Assembly: GCA_900769835.1 (NCBI GenBank)
Contig: CAAGIE010000070.1
Coordinates: 1-19,407, forward strand
Length of the DNA stretch: 19,407 bases
Reading direction: 5' to 3'
Origin: an uncultured Oscillospiraceae bacterium
GTDB taxonomy: Bacteria > Bacillota > Clostridia > Oscillospirales > Oscillospiraceae
A model generated the notes under the pieces. The model saw nothing but the letters and a program-made list of their open reading frames with translations. It made no database searches and was not told the DNA's origin. The first letter of the stretch is position 1. Every line of letters begins with the position of its first letter. Shown in pieces: positions 7,591 to 13,560 of the stretch. The position numbers were made by a program, and so were the translations under genes.

Positions 7591-7944
7591 TTTTACAATG
7601 CGGCGCAGTTCCTTTGCCCGGGAGGGATGGCGCAGGTAGCGGATGGAGGGGTTTACCAAATCGGTGAACAACGCATCTACGTGGTCGCACAGTTCCTTGC
7701 AAATTTCCTCTTTGCTCTTGCCAAAGAGGAAATGCTCTTCCAGACAGTACTTCTGCAGACTGCCCAGAGGGGAGGATTCTTCCAGTTCATCCAGAGCCGC
7801 TTGTACCAACTCCGCCACTTCGGGCGCGTCGGTGTTGTAGTTGTCATTTCCGAAAATGGCGCACAGTAAAGGCAGATAATTTTCCTTTTTTTCCTGGCGC
7901 AGGTCGAAGTTCTTTTCCATGAGTTTTGCAGCAGTAACAGACAT
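7588..7944 (-). CDS. Small sigma-70 region 4-like protein
   Basis: A 118-residue soluble protein. Its C-terminal half resembles region 4 of housekeeping sigma factors. A helix ALDELEES is followed by KYCLEEHFLFGKSKEEICKEL, in the place of the sigma LRLRFGL...TLEEVGK segment. The end IRYLRHPSRAKELRRIVK closely matches the sigma-A tail LRKLRHPSRSKRLKD. The part corresponding to the DNA-recognition helix (CDHVDALFTDLVN) differs from sigma. Regions 1-3 are absent and the first 45 residues are unrecognised. It could be an anti-sigma or co-sigma type factor, or a relic domain with another role. ATG 7944 is chosen because GGAGG (complement of 7953-7957) lies eight bases upstream. It has its own promoter and converges on the PolC-like gene. 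Confidence 0.75.
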   Translation of the reverse strand: MSVTAAKLMEKNFDLRQEKKENYLPLLCAIFGNDNYNTDAPEVAELVQAALDELEESSPLGSLQKYCLEEHFLFGKSKEEICKELCDHVDALFTDLVNPSIRYLRHPSRAKELRRIVK

Positions 7945-7975
7945 AATTTTTACCTCCAAAATGTTTTGTGCCTAA

Positions 7976-8005
7976 ATCATAGCACACAGATCTGCAAAAA
8001 CTCAA
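7976..8005 (-). promoter_or_regulatory. Promoter of the sigma-4-like gene
   Basis: On the minus strand, TTGAGT (8005-8000) and TATGAT (7981-7976) are 18 bp apart, with an extended TGTGC just before the -10 box. The start codon is about 31 bases downstream. Confidence 0.65.
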
Positions 8006-8127
8006 CTATTTTTTAAAATTTGTCAAATACCATACAATACGGAGGTAAAAACGGCACTTTTTATCTAAAAAAGTTAGTACTTAAAAGAGGGCGACCAGAC
8101 TGTTTTCTGGGGCAAAAAAAGAAATTC
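8006..8127. other. AT-rich intergenic spacer
   Basis: This stretch lies between two divergent promoters. It contains a TTGTCAAA segment, a GGAGG with no start codon at a usable distance, and a weak CCAGA/TCTGG hairpin near 8096-8110. I see no supported gene in it. Confidence 0.4.
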
Positions 8128-8156
8128 TTGGAAAGATGCCAACAATGTGGTAATAT
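8128..8156 (+). promoter_or_regulatory. Promoter of the hydrolase/ParB-BMP/phosphoesterase operon
   Basis: TTGGAA (8128-8133) and TAATAT (8151-8156) are 17 bp apart, with TGTGG immediately before the -10 box. It lies 42 bases before the first start codon. Confidence 0.75.
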
Positions 8157-8198
8157 CAAAACAGAAGAAAACGTAAAAGACGAAACGGGAGGTTCATT

Positions 8199-8729
8199 AT
8201 GAAAAAACTGTTGATCGTTGTGGATATGCAAAAGGACTTTGTGGATGGCGCGCTGGGTTCCGGTGAGGCGGTGGCCATCGTGGAAAATGTGGTAAATAAG
8301 ATCCGCACTTTCCGGGGCGATGTGATCGTCACCTACGACACCCACGGTGAGAATTATATGCAGACACAGGAGGGCGCCCACCTGCCCGTACCCCATTGTA
8401 TCAAGGGTACACCCGGTTGGGAATTGGATGCAAAGGTGCAGGCGGCGCTGGAGGATCGCGTCTATTGTTCTGTGGAAAAACCCACCTTCGGTTCCACTGC
8501 ATTATTGGAGATCATTGAAGCGACCTATGACCCCGCAGACCTGGAGATCCAACTCATTGGTCTTTGCACAGATATTTGCGTGGTGTCCAACGCACTGCTT
8601 TTGAAAGCGAAATTCCCTGAGACCCCGGTGAGCGTGGATGCATCCTGCTGTGCCGGTGTGACGGTGGAGAGCCATGAGGCGGCATTGTTGACTATGAAAA
8701 TGTGCCAGATCAATGTGGTCGGGCAGTAA
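8199..8729 (+). CDS. Cysteine hydrolase of isochorismatase family, nicotinamidase-like
   Basis: Cytosolic amidohydrolase of 176 residues. The catalytic triad is visible as D9 (VVDMQKDF), K94 (VEKPTFGS) and nucleophile C127 (GLCTDICVV). A metal site like that of PncA nicotinamidase is suggested by D47 and H49 (TYDTHGENY) and the His residues in AHLPVPHCIKGTPGWEL. PHC-GTPG is typical of nicotinamidases, which turn nicotinamide into nicotinate for NAD salvage. Substrate cannot be fixed from sequence alone, since related enzymes use other amides or isochorismate. GGGAGG (8188-8193) precedes the ATG. It is the first gene of a three-gene operon, with the next start ten bases after its stop. Confidence 0.88.
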   Translation: MKKLLIVVDMQKDFVDGALGSGEAVAIVENVVNKIRTFRGDVIVTYDTHGENYMQTQEGAHLPVPHCIKGTPGWELDAKVQAALEDRVYCSVEKPTFGSTALLEIIEATYDPADLEIQLIGLCTDICVVSNALLLKAKFPETPVSVDASCCAGVTVESHEAALLTMKMCQINVVGQ

Positions 8730-8739
8730 GGAGTAACGG

Positions 8740-10698
8740 ATGAATATTGCAGAAGCCCGTGAAGAATATAGCCGCGCGCTGAAAGCGGGTCAAAAAGAGT
8801 ATAAAGAACTGACCGCCGCGGGAAAAGATACTTACCCCGTGGTTCTGGACGATATCCTGCCGGAATCGAAGATCGAGTCGGTGGTGGATATGGGTCTGGT
8901 GGAGATCCCTGCCCAACTGATCGTGGGTACGAAAATCGCCGGACGGAAAACCGCATTCACCCCCAGTTTTTTCCCGCTTCTCAGCCCGGATACGGAGTTT
9001 GCCTATAAGTGGATGAACCTCTGCGCCGCCCACCTTTCCAGCGAGGGTATTCGGGAGCCTATCATCTGCTATGAGTATCTGGGCAAATTCTATGTGCAGG
9101 AGGGCAATAAGCGAGTCAGTGTCCTGCGGCATTTTGATGCCCCCCGTATTCCCGGCATAGTGCGCCGCATTATGCCCGCAAAGTCCAAAAGTAAAAAAGT
9201 AAGAGTCTACCGCGAATTCCTGAAATTCTATGAGGCCGTAGGCATTTACGATATCCAGTTCCGTCAGCCCGGCGATTTCGGCAAACTCCTTTCCTATCTG
9301 GGAAAAGAGCCGGGGGAAGCCTGGACCACCGAGGAGAAAAAGATTTTCCGCACCTATTTCCAGTATTTTACCGATGCGTTCCACGCCTGTAAGGGCGAGC
9401 ATATCGAACTTTTGCCGGAGGAAGCGCTGCTTCTGTGGTTGCGTATTTATCCTTTCCGCGACATCGGCAGACTTTCCGGCACCGCGCTGAAAAAGACGGT
9501 GTCCGGCTTGTGGGAGGATATGGTGACCCTCTCCCAGAACGAGCCGGTGCAGGTGGCTACCGAGCCGACCAAGGGCGCCAAGCCCAGCCTTTTGAGTATA
9601 CTCCTGCCCCCCGGCCACGAGCATTTGAATGTGGCATTCGTGCATCAGCGGGATCCCCAGACCAGCCCCTGGATCTCCGGTCACGAGTTGGGCATCCAGC
9701 ACCTGAAAAAGGTGATGGGGGACAAGGTGACCGTGCGTTGCTACTACCACGCCGATACCCCTGAGCAGGCAGACGAACTGCTGGAGCAGGCGGTGGCAGA
9801 GGGCGCTGAAGTGGTCTTCACCACCACACCTCCCTTGAGCCGCTCCACCCTGAAAGCCGCGGTCAATCACCCCAAGGTACGCTTTTTGAATTGCTCTGTG
9901 GATGCGCCCTATTCCAGCGTCCGCACCTATTACAGCCGTATTTTTGAGGGCAAATTCATCACCGGCGCCATCGCCGGCGCTATGTCGGACAACAACACCA
10001 TCGGCTACATCGGTTCCTATCCGATTTTCGGTGTGCCTGCGTCCATCAATGCCTTTGCCCTGGGCGCAATGTTGACCAACCCCAGAGCCAAGATCGCCTT
10101 GCGCTGGAGTTGCACAGAGGGCAATCCCATTGAGGATTTCCTGAAAGCGGGTATCCGGGTGGTGTCCAACCGGGATGTGCCTGCCCCCGGCCGTATCCAT
10201 CTGGAACACGGCAGCTACGGCACCTATTTCATCGAACCCAACGGCGAATTGCTCCATCTGGCATCCCCATGCTGGATGTGGGGACAGTTCTATGAACACG
10301 TGGTGCAGTCCATTCTGGACGGTGGCTGGGATCGGGGCGCCGAGGAGGATAAGGCAGTCAACTATTGGTGGGGAATGAATAGCGGCGTGATCGACGTCAC
10401 CCTCTCCAAGGATCTGCCGGAGGGTCTGCGCCAGTTGGCATGGATCCTGCGAAAAGGCCTGCAAAACGGCACCATTGACCCCTTTAAGCGATTGATCACC
10501 GACCAGAGCGGCAGAGTGATCAATGACGGCAGTCGCAGTCTGACGCCGGAAGAACTTTTGCACATGGACTGGCTCTGCAGCAATGTGGAGGGCGAGATCC
10601 CCACATTCGATAAGATCCTGCCTTACTCTCAGGCAATGGTGCGGGAATTGGGCATCTATCGCGACCAGATCCCCCCGGAAAAGGAGGGCGCAATATGA
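8740..10698 (+). CDS. ParB-like domain fused to BMP (PnrA-like) binding-protein domain, cytosolic
   Basis: A 652-residue protein with no signal peptide, lipobox or membrane helix. Residues about 50-145 look like a ParB/sulfiredoxin-type domain, with an IPAQLIVGT strand and the motif FYVQEGNKRVSVL (Q120-E-G-N-K-R125). A helical linker of about 150 residues follows. From about residue 296 a BMP-family periplasmic-binding-protein domain begins (LNVAFVHQ, GHELGIQHLKK, EGAEVVFTTTPPL, FLNCSVDAPYSSVRTYYSRIFEG, NNTIGYIGSYPIFGVP, AFALGA). BMP proteins normally bind nucleosides outside the cell for an ABC importer. Here the domain must work in the cytosol and no permease is adjacent, which suggests ligand sensing rather than uptake. 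AAGGAG precedes ATG 8740. The stop overlaps the phosphoesterase start. Confidence 0.82.
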   Translation: MNIAEAREEYSRALKAGQKEYKELTAAGKDTYPVVLDDILPESKIESVVDMGLVEIPAQLIVGTKIAGRKTAFTPSFFPLLSPDTEFAYKWMNLCAAHLSSEGIREPIICYEYLGKFYVQEGNKRVSVLRHFDAPRIPGIVRRIMPAKSKSKKVRVYREFLKFYEAVGIYDIQFRQPGDFGKLLSYLGKEPGEAWTTEEKKIFRTYFQYFTDAFHACKGEHIELLPEEALLLWLRIYPFRDIGRLSGTALKKTVSGLWEDMVTLSQNEPVQVATEPTKGAKPSLLSILLPPGHEHLNVAFVHQRDPQTSPWISGHELGIQHLKKVMGDKVTVRCYYHADTPEQADELLEQAVAEGAEVVFTTTPPLSRSTLKAAVNHPKVRFLNCSVDAPYSSVRTYYSRIFEGKFITGAIAGAMSDNNTIGYIGSYPIFGVPASINAFALGAMLTNPRAKIALRWSCTEGNPIEDFLKAGIRVVSNRDVPAPGRIHLEHGSYGTYFIEPNGELLHLASPCWMWGQFYEHVVQSILDGGWDRGAEEDKAVNYWWGMNSGVIDVTLSKDLPEGLRQLAWILRKGLQNGTIDPFKRLITDQSGRVINDGSRSLTPEELLHMDWLCSNVEGEIPTFDKILPYSQAMVRELGIYRDQIPPEKEGAI

Positions 10699-11327
10699 AA
10701 ATCCTCGTGTTGGCGGACGAAGAGTGTCCCGCGTTCTATGACTACTATGTTCCCGGCCGACTGGCGGAATATGACCTGATCATTTCCTGCGGCGACCTGA
10801 ATGCCAAGTACCTGACCTTTATCGTGACGATGGCCCGCGCCCCGGTGCTGTATGTTCACGGCAATCACGATACCGGCTATAGCCAGGTGCCGCCCGAGGG
10901 TTGCGATTGTCTGGAGGATCAGATCATCAACTTTAAGGGTGTGCGGATCCTGGGCCTGGGAGGTTGTAAGGAGTACCGCCCGTCGCCTTGCCAGTTCACG
11001 GAACGGGAAATGAAAAAGCGCATCCGCAAATTGCGGAGAAAACTCCGCCGAAGCGGCGGTGTGGATATCGTGGTGACCCACGCGCCCCCCGCAGGTGTGG
11101 GCGACGGCGATGATCCCGCCCATAAGGGCTTTGAAGCCTTTTTGGAACTGCTGGATCAGTATAAGCCCAAGTATCTCTTCCACGGTCACGTGCATACGAA
11201 TTACAGTACAGATACCGAGAGAGTGCGGCACTATGGCCAAACAACGGTGATCAATGCCTGCCAGCGCTATGTGCTGGAAGTCCCCGACGAAGAACTGGGC
11301 TACGACAAAACCGCCCGTTATATTTAA
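10695..11327 (+). CDS. Calcineurin-like metallophosphoesterase
   Basis: A 210-residue soluble phosphoesterase. Family motifs are present in order: GD at 33-34 (ISCGDLN), GNHD at 56-59, the single His of VVTHAPP, and GHVH at 164-167. Motif I, normally D-x-H, is D8-E9-E10, so the metal-binding His is replaced by Glu. A basic helix (REMKKRIRKLRRKLRRSG, about 100-117) might contact nucleic acid or membrane. Substrate is unknown; the family covers phosphodiesters, nucleotides and phosphoproteins. Its ATG overlaps the stop of the ParB-BMP gene (ATGA), so the two are translationally coupled and probably act together. Confidence 0.88.
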   Translation: MKILVLADEECPAFYDYYVPGRLAEYDLIISCGDLNAKYLTFIVTMARAPVLYVHGNHDTGYSQVPPEGCDCLEDQIINFKGVRILGLGGCKEYRPSPCQFTEREMKKRIRKLRRKLRRSGGVDIVVTHAPPAGVGDGDDPAHKGFEAFLELLDQYKPKYLFHGHVHTNYSTDTERVRHYGQTTVINACQRYVLEVPDEELGYDKTARYI

Positions 11328-11330
11328 CAA

Positions 11331-11363
11331 AAACCCCCAAGGCTCGCCTTGGGGGTTACTTTA
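11331..11363. terminator. Terminator after phosphoesterase
   Basis: AACCCCCAAGG (11332-11342) pairs with CCTTGGGGGTT (11347-11357) around CTCG. An A-run precedes it and a short, T-poor tail (ACTTTATTT) follows. Confidence 0.8.
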
Positions 11364-11408
11364 TTTCGGGAAAGCAAGAAAAAACCGCCGGATCCTATTG
11401 TCTGCGCC

Positions 11409-11438
11409 TTGACACCATTTGTCTTTATGTGGTAAAAT
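11409..11438 (+). promoter_or_regulatory. Promoter of the phosphatase-kinase-FHA transporter operon
   Basis: Consensus TTGACA (11409-11414) and TAAAAT (11433-11438) are 18 bp apart, with TGTGG before the -10 box. It precedes the PP2C start by about 80 bases. Confidence 0.8.
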
Positions 11439-11519
11439 ATAGGAGAATGGAACAGATCGTGTCGTTCTTTGGGGAACGGCACACTTTTTACACTTCAGAA
11501 CACGAAAGGTCGGGGGCTT

Positions 11520-12263
11520 ATGGGCAGCGTAATTCAATACTACTACACCAGCCACACCGGCTGTATCCGCAAAAACAATCAGGATAATTTCCTGGTGCCG
11601 GAGGGGTATCTTCCCTGGGATAATCAGGGTACCGACGGAGTGCGGCAGGGCGCTGTTTCGGTGGAAAATTCCCCGCTTTTTGCGGTGTTCGATGGTATGG
11701 GCGGAGAAGAGCGAGGGGAGATGGCCGCGGCCATCGCCGCCGAAACCTTTTCGCAGGCGGATCTTTCCGGGGATCCCGTTCAGCGGTTGCAGGAGACCTG
11801 CCTGCTTGCCAACGAAAACATCTGCCGGTTCGCCGGGGAAAATGGTGTGATCACCATGGGCACCACCGCGGCGCTCCTGCGGTTCTCGCCCCGGGATGCC
11901 AGCCTGTGCAACATTGGCGACAGTAAAGTTTTTGTATACTCCGGCGGCAAGTTCGTGCAGTTGTCCTGCGATCATTTGGGAGTCGCGGCGTACGGCCGCA
12001 AGCCGCCGTTGAGCCAGAATTTGGGCATTCCTCCCGAGGAATTGATCATCGACCCGTTCATCGCCCAGGGCAATTATTTCCCCGGAGATGTGTTCCTGTT
12101 GTGTACCGACGGACTGACGGATATGGTACCGGCGGAGCGGATCGAAATGATTTTGGCAGAGCCTCCGGAGGTCGCTTCCCGGCACTTACTGCAGGAAGCG
12201 CTCCAAAACGGCGGCAAGGACAATGTCACATTCGTCCTGCTTTCTATTACGGATAACAAATGA
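11520..12263 (+). CDS. PP2C-family Ser/Thr protein phosphatase
   Basis: Cytosolic PPM/PP2C phosphatase of 247 residues, similar to PrpC/Stp. It removes phosphate from Ser/Thr residues using two Mg/Mn ions. The metal-binding acidic residues are all visible: D22 in RKNNQDNF, D58 in FDGMGG, D197 in CTDGL and D234 in GGKDN. The central TMGTTAALL and CNIGDSKVFVY segments are standard. The start at ATG 11520 gives the normal PP2C N-terminus (YYTSHTGCIRKNNQDN). Its ribosome site (AAAGGTCGGGGG) is weak, but the alternative TTG at 11469 only adds atypical residues. It heads an operon with a kinase and an FHA transporter and presumably reverses that kinase. Confidence 0.9.
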   Translation: MGSVIQYYYTSHTGCIRKNNQDNFLVPEGYLPWDNQGTDGVRQGAVSVENSPLFAVFDGMGGEERGEMAAAIAAETFSQADLSGDPVQRLQETCLLANENICRFAGENGVITMGTTAALLRFSPRDASLCNIGDSKVFVYSGGKFVQLSCDHLGVAAYGRKPPLSQNLGIPPEELIIDPFIAQGNYFPGDVFLLCTDGLTDMVPAERIEMILAEPPEVASRHLLQEALQNGGKDNVTFVLLSITDNK

Positions 12264-12277
12264 GATGAGGTAGCAGT

Positions 12278-13540
12278 ATGGTAGCAGAAAAGATCACCCA
12301 GGTATGGCCGGAATGGGTGGCAGAGAAAGCTTTGGGAAGAGGCTCCTACGGTACGGTCTATAAAGCAATTCGCAGTGGCAACAATATCACCAGCCAGGCG
12401 GCGATCAAGGTGATCTCCATCCCGGCGGATAGCGGCGAGCTGGACTCCCTGCGATCCGAGGGTCTGACGGAGGAAAGCGCAAAAACCTATTTCCAGGGCA
12501 TTGTGGACGATTTCGTTGGCGAGATCCAGATGATGGAAGTTATGAAAGGCGTCCAGAACATCGTCAGTGTGGAGGACTATCAGGTCGTCGAGAAAACCGA
12601 CGAGATCGGTTGGGAGATCTATATCCGTATGGAATTGCTGACCCCCTTCAATACATACCTTTGCAACACCACGATGACGGAAAAAGATGTGATCCGTCTG
12701 GGCATCGATATGTGTACCGCCCTGGAGATCTGCAGTAAGTGCAACGTCATCCACCGGGATATCAAGCCCGAAAATATTTTTATCAATGATTTCGGCAACT
12801 TTAAACTGGGCGATTTCGGCATCGCCAAGAAACTGGAAAATGCCACCGGAAATATGTCCCAGAAGGGTACTTACAACTATATGGCGCCGGAGATCGCAGT
12901 GGGCAAAAGTTATGATGCCCGCGTGGATATCTACTCTCTGGGTATCGTTTTGTACCGCCTGCTGAATCAAAACCGTCTGCCCTTTATCGAAAACGAGCAG
13001 CAGCTGCTCAATGCCAATGCCCGCAAGGAGGCGGTGGAGCGCCGGCTCAGAGGCGAGCAAATGGTGCCGCCCTGCGAAGCCTCCTCGGCGGTGGCAGATG
13101 TGATTATGCGGGCCTGCGCATACCGTCCCGAGGACAGATACCTCAGCGCCACCGATATGAAGCGGGCGCTGACCCGGGCAGACCTGGGTATGGATAACGT
13201 GATCAACCTGAGCGGCACGTCGGTGGAGGATGACAGTGACAAGACCTATCGTGTCCGTCGTGCCAACGAAAGCATTAACGAAACCATCGCAATGTCCGAG
13301 CCCAGCGTACCGCCGGTCAGTCCGGAGCCGAGAAAGCTCTCCGAACCCGGCAAGCTGATTATGAATTTCGGCAAGAAGAAAACCGCCGCGGCGCCGGAGT
13401 ATGTTCCGGTGAATGTGCCGGTGGAAAGTTCTGTGGGCAGTTCTATGTCCGGCGGCTTCAACGGCTGGCATCAGGCAACCCCCTTGGCTCCCGGCGGGGA
13501 TCTTACCCCCAAGGAAACCAAGTCTCCCTTCGGGAAATAA
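12278..13540 (+). CDS. Soluble Hanks-type Ser/Thr protein kinase with disordered tail
   Basis: A 420-residue eukaryotic-like kinase. Kinase landmarks are the glycine loop GRGSYGTVYKA (20-30), K44 (AAIKV), a Glu-bearing helix FVGEIQMMEVM, HRDIKPEN with D161, DFG at 179-181, and APE (YMAPE). All catalytic residues are present. Unlike PrkC/PknB it has no transmembrane helix and no PASTA domains. From about residue 300 the tail is low in complexity and rich in Pro, Ser and Thr. It includes acidic Thr sites such as DSDKTYR and SINETI that could be autophosphorylated and bound by FHA domains. It lies 14 bases after the phosphatase and 20 before the FHA-ABC protein, so its likely target is that transporter. 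Confidence 0.92.
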   Translation: MVAEKITQVWPEWVAEKALGRGSYGTVYKAIRSGNNITSQAAIKVISIPADSGELDSLRSEGLTEESAKTYFQGIVDDFVGEIQMMEVMKGVQNIVSVEDYQVVEKTDEIGWEIYIRMELLTPFNTYLCNTTMTEKDVIRLGIDMCTALEICSKCNVIHRDIKPENIFINDFGNFKLGDFGIAKKLENATGNMSQKGTYNYMAPEIAVGKSYDARVDIYSLGIVLYRLLNQNRLPFIENEQQLLNANARKEAVERRLRGEQMVPPCEASSAVADVIMRACAYRPEDRYLSATDMKRALTRADLGMDNVINLSGTSVEDDSDKTYRVRRANESINETIAMSEPSVPPVSPEPRKLSEPGKLIMNFGKKKTAAAPEYVPVNVPVESSVGSSMSGGFNGWHQATPLAPGGDLTPKETKSPFGK

Positions 13541-13560
13541 AGAGAGTGGAGTAAAGAGAT

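Noticed and set aside
8020..8202. 60-codon frame in the spacer before the nicotinamidase-like gene
   Set aside because: It starts at a TTG without a placed ribosome site, overlaps the promoter of the next gene, and has no recognisable features.
8710..10563. 617-codon open frame on the minus strand
   Set aside because: It is entirely antisense to the ParB-BMP gene. Its His/Gly-rich composition has no recognisable domain, and it has no ribosome site. It is a by-product of codon bias.
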